In this document: positions 19,485-28,354 of the stretch, one piece after another
Layout: each line of letters begins with the position of its first letter
Position numbering within the stretch: position 1 is the stretch's first letter
Assembly (NCBI GenBank): GCA_007133195.1
Contig: SLNH01000178.1
Coordinates: 1-32,858 of the forward strand
Direction: 5' to 3'
DNA from: Nannocystineae bacterium
GTDB taxonomy: Bacteria > Myxococcota_A > Polyangia > Haliangiales > Haliangiaceae
DNA length: 32,858 bases
Translations under genes and position numbers: made by a program
Notes under the pieces: generated by a model
Database searches by the model: none
What the model was told of the DNA's origin: nothing
Seen by the model: the letters and a program-made list of their open reading frames with translations, nothing else

Positions 19485-20765
19485 ATGCCCGAGCGCGACG
19501 ATGTGATTGCTGGACTTCCCCGTGACGAAATTCTGGCCGGAAAGCGCCCCGGCGCGGGCCTCCCCGACACCGAGCCGCCGAGCGTCGATCCCCGCCGGCT
19601 TCGCGCCGAGCGCCTCTCGCGGGTGCGGGCGATGATGGCGGAGCAAGGCTACGCGGCGCTGCTTTTGTTCGATCCCAACAACCAGCGCTACGCCAGCGGC
19701 TCGCGCAACATGTTCGGGTACTTTTTGCGAAACTCCACCCGCTATCTGTACGTGCCCGCCGAGGGGCCGCTCATCCTGTTCGAATACCCGCAGAGCGCAC
19801 ACGTCTCCGAGGTCCTCGAGACCATCGGGGAGGTCCGAAGCTCCAAGGTCGTGTGGTCGTCGGTGCGCGGCGCCGACCGCGACACCGCGCGCCCGTTCGC
19901 CGAGGAGGTCGCCGACCTCGTGAAGGCCCACGCCGGCGGCGAGCGCCGCGTGGGGCTCGATCGCTGCTTTCACAGCCTCGCGCTCGCCCTGGGCGACGCG
20001 GGCCTCGAGGCGCTCGACTGCAACCAGGACATGATCCGAGCCCGGCGCGTGAAGACCGCGGACGAGATCGCGTGCCTCGAGCTCAGCATGGCCGCGTCCG
20101 AAGCGGCGGTGGCCGATCTCGCCGCCGCCATCCGCCCCGGGGTCACCGAACAGGAGCTGTTCGCCACCATGTACGGCCAGGTGATCGCGCGCGGCGGCGA
20201 GATGATCGAGACCAGGCTGTTGTCCTCGGGCCCGCGCACGAATCCGTGGTTCAACGAGGCCAGCGCCCGGCGGGTGCGCCCCGGCGAGCTCGTGGCCGTG
20301 GATACGGATACGATCGGCTGCTTCGGCTACTACTCGGACTTTTCGCGCACGTTTTTCTGCGGCCCCGGGCGGCCGACGGGCGAGCAAAAGACCCTCTACC
20401 GCATGGCCTTTGAGCAGGTCTCCCACAACGCGGCGCTCCTCGGCCCGGGCGTGGGCTTCCGAGAGGTGGCCGAGAAGGCGTGGACCATCCCCGATCGCTA
20501 CGCCGAGCGCCGCTACACCTCGGTGGTGCACGGCTGCGGAATGCACGGCGAGGCGCCCTTCATCCCGCACCTTCGCGACTTCGATCGCTACGGCACAGAG
20601 GGCGTCCTCGAGCCCGGTATGGTGCTTTGCGTCGAGAGCTACATCGGCGAGGTCGGGGGGCGCGAGGGCGTCAAGCTCGAGGACGAGCTCGTGATCACCG
20701 AACGCGGCGCCGAGCGGATTTCGCGGTTTCCGTTCGACGATGCGCTGCTCGACCCGTCGGTTTGA
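19485..20765 (+). CDS. M24-family pita-bread metalloenzyme, DddP-like
   Basis: A 426-aa protein with an N-terminal creatinase-like domain (about 40-190) and a C-terminal M24 catalytic domain. Six metal ligands are visible: Asp273 and Asp275 (VDTDT), Asp285 (YYSDFSR), His349 (VVHGCGMHGE), Glu384 (VLCVESY) and Glu399 (VKLEDE). Ordinary M24 enzymes have five, with two Asp 11 apart. Here the spacing 2/10/64/35/15 equals, from memory, that of the Ruegeria DMSP lyase DddP (Asp295, 297, 307, His371, Glu406, 421). The IETRLLSSGPRTNPWF block and the LEPGMVLCVE / PFD endings also resemble DddP. But the position of the proposed DddP catalytic base (Asp377) is Gly355 here, and two substrate-pocket Trp appear replaced by Tyr. 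So it belongs near DddP, but DMSP lyase activity is doubtful; Xaa-Pro peptidase or another betaine-like substrate is possible. Confidence 0.85.
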   Translation: MPERDDVIAGLPRDEILAGKRPGAGLPDTEPPSVDPRRLRAERLSRVRAMMAEQGYAALLLFDPNNQRYASGSRNMFGYFLRNSTRYLYVPAEGPLILFEYPQSAHVSEVLETIGEVRSSKVVWSSVRGADRDTARPFAEEVADLVKAHAGGERRVGLDRCFHSLALALGDAGLEALDCNQDMIRARRVKTADEIACLELSMAASEAAVADLAAAIRPGVTEQELFATMYGQVIARGGEMIETRLLSSGPRTNPWFNEASARRVRPGELVAVDTDTIGCFGYYSDFSRTFFCGPGRPTGEQKTLYRMAFEQVSHNAALLGPGVGFREVAEKAWTIPDRYAERRYTSVVHGCGMHGEAPFIPHLRDFDRYGTEGVLEPGMVLCVESYIGEVGGREGVKLEDELVITERGAERISRFPFDDALLDPSV

Positions 20766-20806
20766 GCGGCGCCCCGGCGTCCTGGCGACTTCGCCGGCTC
20801 GGGCCC

Positions 20807-20836
20807 GTGAAACGGCCACCGGTTACGGATTACAGT
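20807..20836 (+). promoter_or_regulatory. Predicted promoter of the ABC-2 exporter operon
   Basis: GTGAAA (20807-20812) and TACAGT (20831-20836) are 18 bp apart. The leader to ATG 20883 would be about 40 nt and would include a small hairpin. Confidence 0.4.
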
Positions 20837-20845
20837 GGAGCGCGG

Positions 20846-20862
20846 GCGGGGCGAGTCCCCGC
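20846..20862 (+). other. Leader hairpin before the ABC ATPase gene
   Basis: GCGGGG (20846-20851) pairs with CCCCGC (20857-20862) across a 5-nt loop, 20 nt before the chosen ATG. It is short, and GC-rich DNA makes such stems by chance, so a function is uncertain. Confidence 0.3.
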
Positions 20863-20882
20863 GAATCCCGCTTACCACGTCC

Positions 20883-21884
20883 ATGACCGCGACCGACCAC
20901 CCCCCGAAACTCGGCCCCCAGCGGGGCGCCGCCCGCCGCGGCGATGCGGCGGCGGACAAGGCGCCCGCCCTGTCCGCGCGCGGCGTAAGCAAGACCTACG
21001 CCTCGGGGCTCGTCGCCCTCGAGGGAATCGACCTAGACATCCAGCGCGGCGAGATCTTCGCTTTGCTCGGCCCCAACGGCGCGGGTAAGACCACCCTCAT
21101 CAACATCGTCTGCGGCCTGGTCAACAAGAGCTCGGGCACGGTGCGGGCGGCAGGGCATGACATCGTGGCCGAGTACCGCGCCGCTCGCTCGCTCATCGGA
21201 CTCGTCCCCCAGGAGCTCACCACGGACGCGTTCGAGACCGTGTTGGCCACGGTGAACTACAGCCGGGGGCTTTTCGGGCTGCCGAAAAACCGCGCTCACA
21301 TCGAGAAGGTGCTGCGCGATCTCGCCCTGTGGGATCGGCGCGGGAGCCGGCTTCGCAGCCTCTCGGGCGGGATGAAGCGGCGTGTCATGATCGCGAAGGC
21401 GCTGTCGCACGAGCCCTCCATCCTGTTTCTCGACGAGCCCACCGCGGGGGTGGACGTGGAGCTCCGCCGGGACATGTGGCAGCTCGTCCGCCGCCTGCGC
21501 GAAAGCGGCGTCACGATCATCCTCACCACCCATTACATCGAGGAGGCGGAGGAGATGGCCGACCGGGTCGGCGTCATAAGCAAGGGACGCCTGGTCGTGG
21601 TCGATGAGAAGACGGAGCTCATGCGAAAGCTCGGGCGCAAACAGCTGAGCGTCCAGCTCGAGACCCCGATCACCGCGATTCCCCGCGTGCTCGAGGGGCA
21701 CGGGCTCGAGCTCGGCGAGGGCGGCCGCAGCGTCCATTACGTCTACGAGGCGGCGCAAGACAGCCACAGCATCGACAGTTTGCTCCGCGACCTCGGCGCC
21801 GCCGGCCTGCGGGTGCGCGACATCGAAACGCGCCAGAGCACGCTCGAGGAGATCTTCGTGAGCCTCGTCAAGGAAGAGACATGA
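20883..21884 (+). CDS. ABC-2-type exporter, ATP-binding subunit
   Basis: The frame is open from GTG 20835, but ATG 20883 is preferred because it lies beyond the predicted promoter; the product is 333 aa. A 28-residue polar extension precedes the ABC domain. Walker A GPNGAGKT (63-70), the LSGGM signature (160-164), Walker B ILFLDEP (180-186) and the H-loop His217 are all intact. The last 90 residues form the regulatory tail common to the YadG/NodI-type (CcmA-like) subfamily. Its stop overlaps the permease start (ATGA), so the pair forms one transporter. Substrates of this subfamily include polysaccharides, lipids and drugs; none can be assigned here. Confidence 0.93.
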   Translation: MTATDHPPKLGPQRGAARRGDAAADKAPALSARGVSKTYASGLVALEGIDLDIQRGEIFALLGPNGAGKTTLINIVCGLVNKSSGTVRAAGHDIVAEYRAARSLIGLVPQELTTDAFETVLATVNYSRGLFGLPKNRAHIEKVLRDLALWDRRGSRLRSLSGGMKRRVMIAKALSHEPSILFLDEPTAGVDVELRRDMWQLVRRLRESGVTIILTTHYIEEAEEMADRVGVISKGRLVVVDEKTELMRKLGRKQLSVQLETPITAIPRVLEGHGLELGEGGRSVHYVYEAAQDSHSIDSLLRDLGAAGLRVRDIETRQSTLEEIFVSLVKEET

Positions 21885-22642
21885 ACGTCTACGCGATCCG
21901 CGCGATCTACGCGTTCGAGATGGCGCGCGCCTTTCGTTCGTTCGGGCAGAGCCTCATCTCTCCCGTGCTGTCGACGTCGCTTTACTTCGTGGTGTTCGGG
22001 GCGGCGATCGGCGGCCGCATCGACGAGGTCGAGGGGGTGAGCTACGGCGCCTTCATCGTGCCGGGCCTCATCATGATGATGGTCCTCACCCAGAGCGTAT
22101 CCAACGGCTCGTTCGGCATCTACTTCCCCCGCTTCATGGGGACGATTTACGAGCTCTTGTCCGCCCCCGTGTCGTACGTCGAGGCCGTGATCGGTTACGT
22201 CGGCGCGGCGGCCACCAAGTCGATCATCATCGGCGTCATCATCCTCGCCACCGCAGGGCTGTTCGTGCCGCTCGAGATCGCCCACCCGCTTTGGATGGTG
22301 GCGTTCCTCGTCCTCGCGTCGGTCACCTTCAGCTTGCTCGGGTTCATCGTCGGCATCTGGGCAGAGAGTTTCGAGCAGCTCGGCTTTATCCCCACGCTGG
22401 TCGTCATGCCGCTCGCCTTCCTGGGCGGCACGTTTTACTCCGTGGATATGCTCCCCGGCGCGTGGCAGACCGTGGTGCTCTTCAACCCGGTGGTCTACCT
22501 CGTGAGCGGGTTTCGGTGGAGCTTTTACGGCGTGGCCGACGTGAGCCTGGGCGCGAGCCTCGGGGTGATCGGGCTGTTCCTCGCCGTCGCCCTCGCCCTC
22601 GTTTGGTGGATCTTTCGGACCGGGTATCGGCTCAAGGCGTGA
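21881..22642 (+). CDS. ABC-2-type exporter, membrane permease subunit
   Basis: A 253-aa protein with about six predicted transmembrane helices and the ABC-2 membrane fold (YadH/NodJ-like). Helices cluster near 22-42, 58-80, 103-130, 138-160, 165-190 and 222-245. The motifs [16 protein letters not shown] and [14 protein letters not shown] are typical for the family. Its start overlaps the ATPase stop. It converges on doeB, with a 51-bp gap that holds no clear terminator. Confidence 0.93.
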   Translation: MNVYAIRAIYAFEMARAFRSFGQSLISPVLSTSLYFVVFGAAIGGRIDEVEGVSYGAFIVPGLIMMMVLTQSVSNGSFGIYFPRFMGTIYELLSAPVSYVEAVIGYVGAAATKSIIIGVIILATAGLFVPLEIAHPLWMVAFLVLASVTFSLLGFIVGIWAESFEQLGFIPTLVVMPLAFLGGTFYSVDMLPGAWQTVVLFNPVVYLVSGFRWSFYGVADVSLGASLGVIGLFLAVALALVWWIFRTGYRLKA

Positions 22643-22693
22643 CGCGCTGCGCTGGGTCGATCGCGAGCCGCTCGGCCGCCGCCCCGTCCTCGC

Positions 22694-23707
22694 TTAGGGC
22701 GCGTACTCGTCGGCGATGACGGCGAGGCAGTCGCCGGCCTCGGTCTTCCCCGGAGAGCGCTCGGCGATGACGACCCCGCCGAGGCCCGCCGTCAGGGTCA
22801 CGGGCGCGCGGGTCGAGCTCGTGAGAATGTGAAGCTGGCCGACCTCCTGGCCGCGCTCCACGCTGTCGCCGATGCGGACATAGGGCTCGTAGACCCCCTC
22901 CTCGGGGGCGATCACGTAGGCGTCTGCGTGGGGCACCTCGACGAGGCGCCGCGTGCGCCCGTGTCCCGCCGCCGGGTGGTCGGCGGCGATGAGGCCGAAA
23001 TGGACGAGGAGGTTCCACAGGCCGCGCTCTCCAATCGAAAGCGCGTCGATATCCACCGTCGATCCGCCGGCCAGCTCGGTGGACAAGAACAGCTTGCCGC
23101 TTTGTTCGACGAAGGTGTCGAGCTGCCCGCTGTCGTCGAGCTCGCGGATCACGATGCCGAGCGGCGCGCCGAACGCCTTGAGCGCGTCCAACGTCTTTTC
23201 GTGACGAGCCTTATCCTCGAGGTGATGCATGATCACGCAGGGGGCGAAGTTCAGCGAGTAGCCGCCCGAGTGAAAGTCGACCACCGCGTCGGCCATGGGG
23301 ACGAGCACTCGGCTCACGTAGTGCGCGACCATCTCGGTGTAGCTGCCGCCCGCGCGCCCGGGGAAGCTGCGGTTTAGATCCTTGCCGTCGACCGGGCAGA
23401 TGCGCTGGCAGGCCTGCACCCCGGGCACGTTCATGGCCGGAATGATGATGAGCCTGCCTTTGAGCTCGGAGGGGTCGAGCGCGCGCGTAAGCTTCGCCAG
23501 CGCGATGGGGCCCTCGAACTCGTCGCCGTGCGCGCCGGCGGTGAGAAGCAGGGTGGGCCCCTCGCCGTTTTTCACGACGACGATGGGGACGAGGATCATG
23601 CCCCAGGCCGAGCTGTTTCGCGAGTGCGGCACGCGGAGAGTGCCGCGCTGGAGCCCCTCGCGCTCGAAATCGACGTCTGTGGTGATGCGCGTCTTTTCCT
23701 CAGCCAT
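22694..23707 (-). CDS. doeB: N2-acetyl-L-2,4-diaminobutanoate deacetylase
   Basis: A 337-aa zinc enzyme of the AstE/AspA (M14-like) family. Zinc ligands are seen as His and Glu in GAHGDEFEG (near 58-66) and His in VVDFHSGG (near 143-150). The block CPVDGKDLNRSFPG is also characteristic of DoeB. A C-terminal beta domain (about 250-337) covers the active site in this family. DoeB removes acetate from the product of ectoine ring opening to give diaminobutyrate. It lies 73 bp downstream of doeA in the same direction, which is the usual gene pairing and the main support for this specific name over a generic succinylglutamate-desuccinylase-like call. Confidence 0.87.
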   Translation of the reverse strand: MAEEKTRITTDVDFEREGLQRGTLRVPHSRNSSAWGMILVPIVVVKNGEGPTLLLTAGAHGDEFEGPIALAKLTRALDPSELKGRLIIIPAMNVPGVQACQRICPVDGKDLNRSFPGRAGGSYTEMVAHYVSRVLVPMADAVVDFHSGGYSLNFAPCVIMHHLEDKARHEKTLDALKAFGAPLGIVIRELDDSGQLDTFVEQSGKLFLSTELAGGSTVDIDALSIGERGLWNLLVHFGLIAADHPAAGHGRTRRLVEVPHADAYVIAPEEGVYEPYVRIGDSVERGQEVGQLHILTSSTRAPVTLTAGLGGVVIAERSPGKTEAGDCLAVIADEYAP

Positions 23708-23780
23708 GGTATCGACCCGGTTTCGGTAGGAGGGCGTCCCGCGGCCCGCGCGGCGGTGACGCCGGCGCCCCGCGCCGCGG

Positions 23781-24945
23781 TTACGCCTTCACGGTGAGCT
23801 TTCGCGGAACCTCGCAAAACGACTCGCAGCCGGTTTCGGTGACGTAGACCGTCTCCGAGGTTCCCATGACGTATTTGCCCTCGACGCCGTAGAGCCACGG
23901 GATCAGGTGAAAGGTCATCCCCTCGCGCAGGACGGTGCCCTCGCCGGCTTTGAGGCTTAGCATGTAGCCCTCGTCCCAGCTCGGGGCGAACGCGATCCCG
24001 ATCGCGTAACCGGAGCGGGTGACGAGCTGCCCGCCGCCCGTGTGCCTGGCGAGCACTTCGCGCGCCGCGTTGTCGGCGTCCGACGCGGTGAGGCCAGGGC
24101 GCATGGTCTCGATCATCTTGCCGACGGCCTCGGTGGTGAGCTCCTCCGCTTCGAGGAGCGCCTGTGGCGGGTCGCCGAGGTACACGGTGCGCATCATCGC
24201 GGTGTGGTAGCGGCGGAAGCAGCCGCCGACCTCCAAAAACACGCACTCGTCTTTGCCGATCGTCCGCCCCTCCCAGGTGGCGTGTCCGATGAGGCTGCGC
24301 GGGCCGGAGGTCACGTACGGCAGCACGGCGGGGTACTCGCCGCCGTTTTTGAACATCGCGTGGCAGACCTCCGCGGCCACCTCGTTCTCGGTCATCCCGA
24401 CTTCGGCAGCCTCGATGCCGGCTCGGATGCCGGCTTCCGTCGCCCGCGCGGCCTTCCGCATGGCGTCGATCTCGTACTTCGACTTGGTGATCCGCCCCTC
24501 CTCGACGATGCCGGAGCAGTCGAACAGCTGCGCGTCGAACAGCGTCGCCAGCATGCGCTCCTGCTGATAGGCGGGAAAGAAGTACGAGTTTTTCTCGTAC
24601 CCGATGATGCGGTTGGACAGCCCGTTTTGGTTGAGCGCGTTCCACGCCATTTGAATCGCGTCACCGGTGTCGGTGTAGGGGTAGGTCTTTTCGACCCACG
24701 TACGGGCGTGGACGTTGGAGTCCTCGAGGAGCCGCGTGATCATGAAGGGCTCGCTCTCGAGGGGAACGATGAGGGCCTGAAAATACGAGTACCCCGTGGT
24801 CTGGTAGCCCGTGAGGTAGGCCAGATTTTCGGGATCGGTGACGATGAGCGCGTGCATGCGCCGGTCGCGCATGCGGTGACGGAGCTCTTCAATGCGGCGC
24901 TTGTACTCCTCGATGGGGAACGTGAGTCCTTCGTGATCTCGCATG
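23781..24945 (-). CDS. doeA: Ectoine hydrolase, M24 pita-bread family
   Basis: ATG 24945 gives a 387-aa protein, close to the usual DoeA length (about 390-400). An open frame extends to 25748 but covers the promoter gap and the next gene, so it is rejected. The N-terminal creatinase-like domain contains NLAYLTGYQTTGYSY (40-54). In the catalytic domain the first Asp metal ligand is replaced by Glu238 (CVFLEVGGC) and the second ligand block reads RRYHTAMMRT with no Asp, as in DoeA and creatinase. From memory, DoeA/EutD is metal-free and uses a Glu at this place to bind ectoine covalently, so Glu238 is the candidate nucleophile. The GYAIGIAFAPSWDEG block also fits the family. Its partner doeB follows. 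The pathway's later genes (doeC, doeD) are not in the window. Confidence 0.85.
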
Positions 24946-25024
24946 TTACGTCTCTCGCTTGGCCACGGGCCGTCCTCGCGGGCGGGGCGATGAGGTGGGG
25001 GCGGCCGCCGCGCGCCGCCCCACC

Positions 25025-25049
25025 TTAACCAAAACAATATGAACAGTTC
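25025..25049 (-). promoter_or_regulatory. AT-rich island with GAACaGTTC dyad upstream of doeA
   Basis: In a 251-bp gap of otherwise very GC-rich sequence (24946-25196), these 25 bp are about 70% AT. They include a perfect 4+1+4 dyad (25041-25049) and, on the minus strand, TATTGT (25039-25034) as a possible -10. No convincing -35 was found. Its distance from doeA (about 80 bp) fits a promoter-operator for doeAB. Confidence 0.45.
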
Positions 25050-25103
25050 GAGCCACCATCGGGGCAAGTTTTGAACCGCGCGCGCGGCCCATCCGGCCCC
25101 GCG

Positions 25104-25115
25104 CCGACCGGTCGG
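25104..25115. repeat. 12-bp perfect palindrome CCGACCGGTCGG
   Basis: A perfect palindrome in the doeA / FAD-oxidoreductase divergent gap. It could be an operator half-site pair, but such GC-rich palindromes also occur by chance in this genome. Confidence 0.3.
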
Positions 25116-25182
25116 GCCGGGCGCGTCAACGTTTTCTGAGCGCGGTTCACTGCGCCTAGTTTCGGGGGCGCCCCAGGGGAGG

Positions 25183-25188
25183 CATACT
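25183..25188 (+). promoter_or_regulatory. -10-like hexamer upstream of the FAD oxidoreductase gene
   Basis: CATACT ends 8 nt before ATG 25197. No good -35 is seen at the expected distance. Confidence 0.3.
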
Positions 25189-25196
25189 CGCCGGGC

Positions 25197-26492
25197 ATGG
25201 AGACCGCGGAGTTTCTCGTCATCGGCGCAGGCGTGACTGGCCTGTCGTTCGCCAACTTCTTGCAAAACGAGGCCCGGGCCCGCGACCGCCGGGCGCCCGA
25301 GATCGCGATCCTCGAGGCGGACGACCAGCCCGGGGGCTACTGCAAGACGGTCGAGCAGGACGGCTTCGTGTGGGACTACTCGGGGCACTTTTTTCACTTC
25401 AAACACCCCGAGATCGAAGCGTGGCTGCGCGCCCGCATGCCCGGGCAAGACATCCGCACGGTCGAAAAGCGGTCGTACATCCGCTACCGCGGCGAGGACA
25501 TCGACTTCCCGTTTCAGAAAAACATCCACCAGCTGCCCCGCGAGGACTTCATCGACTGCCTGGTGGAGCTCTACTTTCGAGACGAGGGGCGGGATCCCGA
25601 CGCCGAGCCGCGCTCGTTTCAAGACATGCTCTACCGGCGGCTTGGCCGGGGCATCGCCGATCGATTCCTCATCCCCTACAACGAGAAGCTCTACGCCTGC
25701 GATCTCGACGCGCTCGACAAAGACGCCATGGGGCGGTTTTTCCCGCACGCCGATGTCGCCGACATCATCGGCAACATGCGGCGCGCCGACAACCAGAGCT
25801 ACAACGCGACGTTTTCCTATCCGCTCGGCGGCGCGATCCAGTACATAAACGCGCTGCTCTACGATCTCCCGGACTCGATGCTGTCGTACGGGGAGCGGCT
25901 CGTCGGTCTCGACTTGTCAAAGCGGGTGGCGGTGACGAGCCGCCGGCGCATCGGGTTTCGCCACCTCGTGGCGTCGGCGCCGTTCCCGCAGCTCGCGGCC
26001 ATGTCCGGGCTCGACTACGACGACCGCGCGTTTTCATGGAACAAGGTGCTCGTCTTCAACCTCGGCTTCGACAGGAAGGGCCCGCGCGATCCGCACTGGA
26101 TCTACGTGCCGGACCGCGAGCGCTGCTTTTACCGGGTGGGCTTTTACGACAACATCATGGACGGCGATCGCATGAGCCTGTACGTGGAGATCGGAGCGGA
26201 CCAAGGCGCCGCCCTGGACACAGGCGCGATGCGCGAGCGGGTGCTCGCCGACCTCCGGGCCGAGGGCATCGTGACCGACCATCAGCTCGTGAGCTGGCAT
26301 AGCGTGGTCCTCGATCCCGCCTACGTGCACATCACGCGCGCGTCGATGGCGGAGACCCGTCGCCTGTCCTCGGTGCTCGCGGCGGCCGGGGTCTACCCGG
26401 CTGGGCGCTACGGCGGGTGGACGTACTGCTCGATCGAAGACAACATGATCGAGGCGCGCGGCCTCGCCCGCACATTCGCCGAGCTCCTGTAA
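25197..26492 (+). CDS. FAD-dependent oxidoreductase, UDP-galactopyranose-mutase/HemY superfamily
   Basis: A 431-aa protein with an N-terminal dinucleotide-binding fold ([10 protein letters not shown], residues 8-17), an acidic end of the second strand ([13 protein letters not shown]) that binds the FAD ribose, and a C-terminal FAD block ([20 protein letters not shown]). The DYSGHFFHF and [11 protein letters not shown] blocks are shared with uncharacterised UDP-galactopyranose-mutase-like and protoporphyrinogen-oxidase-like proteins often found near surface-polysaccharide genes. The substrate is unknown. It has no signal peptide or membrane helix. It stands alone, convergent with ilvD. Confidence 0.8.
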   Translation: METAEFLVIGAGVTGLSFANFLQNEARARDRRAPEIAILEADDQPGGYCKTVEQDGFVWDYSGHFFHFKHPEIEAWLRARMPGQDIRTVEKRSYIRYRGEDIDFPFQKNIHQLPREDFIDCLVELYFRDEGRDPDAEPRSFQDMLYRRLGRGIADRFLIPYNEKLYACDLDALDKDAMGRFFPHADVADIIGNMRRADNQSYNATFSYPLGGAIQYINALLYDLPDSMLSYGERLVGLDLSKRVAVTSRRRIGFRHLVASAPFPQLAAMSGLDYDDRAFSWNKVLVFNLGFDRKGPRDPHWIYVPDRERCFYRVGFYDNIMDGDRMSLYVEIGADQGAALDTGAMRERVLADLRAEGIVTDHQLVSWHSVVLDPAYVHITRASMAETRRLSSVLAAAGVYPAGRYGGWTYCSIEDNMIEARGLARTFAELL

Positions 26493-26548
26493 CGGCCAGA
26501 GGCGCTCGGCAGGCGCCACGGCGGGCGAGCGCGGGCGCCGCCGATCGC

Positions 26549-28234
26549 TCAGTCGTCCGGGCGATCCGTGACGGCGCCCTCGGAGGCAGGGCCTACGAGC
26601 CGGGCGTACTTGGCGAGCACGCCGCGGCGCGCCCGGGGCGCGGGGGGCTCGAACTCGGCCCGGCGGCGACCTAGCTCCGCCTCGGACAGCTCTACGTCCA
26701 GCGTGCGCTGGTCGCCGTCGACCACGACCATGTCGCCGTCCTCGACGAGCGCCAGCGGGCCGCCCACGGCCGCCTCGGGGACCACGTGCCCCACGACCAG
26801 GCCGTAGGTGCCGCCGGAAAAGCGCCCGTCGGTGATGAGCGCCACGCTGTCGCCCAGGCCCGCGCCGATGATCGCCGAGGTGGGCGATAGCATCTCGCGC
26901 ATCCCCGGGCCCCCTTTCGGGCCCTCGTAGCGGATGATGACCACGTCCCCGGGCCGGATCGAGCCGCCTAGGATCGCCTCGAAGGCGTCCTCTTCGGAGT
27001 CGAACGGCCGCGCCGGCCCGCGCACGCGGCGCTCGGCGACGCCCGACAGCTTCGCGACCGCGCCCTCGGGCGCGAGGTTGCCGTGCAGCACCCCGAGGTG
27101 ACCCTGCCGGTAGATGGGACGAGAAAACGGACGAATCACCTCCTGTCCCGCGGGCGGCTCCGCGGGCACGTCGGCCAGGACTTCGGCCACGGTGCGGCCG
27201 CTCACCGTCGGGGCGTCGCCGTGCAGGAGATCGTGCTCGAGGAGGATCTTCATCACCTGCGGCGTGCCGCCCGCGCGGTGAAGCTCCGTGGTGATGAACC
27301 GTCCCGAGGGCTTCATGTCGCACAGCACGGGGACGCGCCGGCTCACCGCGTCGCAGTCGGCCAGCGTAAACTCCACCTCGGCGGCGTCGGCGATCGCCAG
27401 AAGGTGCAGGATCGCGTTCGTGGAGCCCCCGACCGCGATCACCACGCTCATCGCGTTTTCGAGCCCCTTTCGCGTGATCATGTGCCGCGCCGTGCGCCCG
27501 GCGGCGATGGCGTCCGCGAGCGCGCGCCCCGACGCGGCGGCGCTGTCGGCCTTGTCCGCGTCCTCGGCCGCCATCGTAGACGAATAGGGCAGGCTCATGC
27601 CCATGGCCTCGAACGCGGCGGACATCGTGTTGGCCGTGAACATGCCCCCGCACGCGCCGGCGCCCGGGCAGGCGCGCGCCTCCACCGCGCGGAGCTCGTC
27701 GCCGCCGATGGCCCCGGCGGCGTGCTTGCCCACGGCCTCGAACGCGCTGACGATCGTGAGGTCCTCCCCCTCGTAGTGCCCCGGCTTGATCGTGCCGCCG
27801 TACACGAAGATCGACGGCAGGTCGAGGCGGGCGAGCGCGATCATCGCCCCGGGCATGTTCTTGTCGCAGCCGCCCAGGGCCAAAATTCCGTCCATCGACT
27901 GGCCGTTTGCCACCGTCTCGATCGAATCGGCGATGACCTCGCGGGACACGAGCGAATAGCGCATCCCGGGCGTGCCCATGGAGATGCCGTCGGAGATGGT
28001 GATCGTGCCGAAAGTCTGCGCGACGGCTCCCGCCTCGCGGAGGGCCACCGAGGCGCGCTCGGCGAGCGGACCGATGCCCGCGTTGCAGGGCGTGATATCG
28101 CTGTGGGCGTTGGCGACGCCGACGACGGGCTTTTCGAAATCGGCGTCGGAAAACCCCACCGCCCGCAGCATGGCGCGGTTCGGTGTGCGCCTGGCTCCCT
28201 CGGTCACCACGCGGCTTCGATGCGGCTTGGACAT
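26549..28234 (-). CDS. ilvD: Dihydroxy-acid dehydratase
   Basis: A 561-aa iron-sulfur enzyme of branched-chain amino-acid synthesis that makes 2-oxoisovalerate and 2-oxo-3-methylvalerate from the dihydroxy acids. Cluster cysteines are Cys50 (DITPCN), Cys123 (GGCDKNMPG) and Cys195 ([12 protein letters not shown]). The Lys of CDKN is the residue carbamylated for magnesium binding in this family. [10 protein letters not shown] and [10 protein letters not shown] are the conserved C-terminal blocks. Length is standard. A good ribosome site (AGGGGA) lies 6 nt before ATG 28234. No other ilv genes are in the window. Confidence 0.97.
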   Translation of the reverse strand: MSKPHRSRVVTEGARRTPNRAMLRAVGFSDADFEKPVVGVANAHSDITPCNAGIGPLAERASVALREAGAVAQTFGTITISDGISMGTPGMRYSLVSREVIADSIETVANGQSMDGILALGGCDKNMPGAMIALARLDLPSIFVYGGTIKPGHYEGEDLTIVSAFEAVGKHAAGAIGGDELRAVEARACPGAGACGGMFTANTMSAAFEAMGMSLPYSSTMAAEDADKADSAAASGRALADAIAAGRTARHMITRKGLENAMSVVIAVGGSTNAILHLLAIADAAEVEFTLADCDAVSRRVPVLCDMKPSGRFITTELHRAGGTPQVMKILLEHDLLHGDAPTVSGRTVAEVLADVPAEPPAGQEVIRPFSRPIYRQGHLGVLHGNLAPEGAVAKLSGVAERRVRGPARPFDSEEDAFEAILGGSIRPGDVVIIRYEGPKGGPGMREMLSPTSAIIGAGLGDSVALITDGRFSGGTYGLVVGHVVPEAAVGGPLALVEDGDMVVVDGDQRTLDVELSEAELGRRRAEFEPPAPRARRGVLAKYARLVGPASEGAVTDRPDD

Positions 28235-28268
28235 GCTGATCCCCTAAGACTTCGCGTCAGTCTCGCGC

Positions 28269-28285
28269 GCTCGGCCGGACCGAGC
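28269..28285. repeat. Inverted repeat in the ilvD/coaBC divergent gap
   Basis: GCTCGG (28269-28274) and CCGAGC (28280-28285) form a 6-bp stem with a 5-nt loop, in the 5' leader or promoter region of ilvD. It may be an operator or a leader hairpin. No leader peptide rich in Leu/Ile/Val codons was seen. Confidence 0.3.
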
Positions 28286-28342
28286 GGCCCCGAAGCCTAT
28301 CAGAAATCGCCGGCGCCGGGCCGCGGCCACCGCCGCGCGCGG

Positions 28343-28348
28343 TAGACT
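28343..28348 (+). promoter_or_regulatory. -10-like hexamer upstream of coaBC
   Basis: TAGACT ends 6 nt before ATG 28355. There is no recognisable -35 and no ribosome site between it and the start. Confidence 0.35.
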
Positions 28349-28354
28349 CGGGGC

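Noticed and set aside
23781-25748. A 655-codon minus-strand frame extending doeA upstream
   Set aside because: The extra part runs antisense through the FAD oxidoreductase and the AT-rich promoter gap. The DoeA-type protein starts naturally at ATG 24945.
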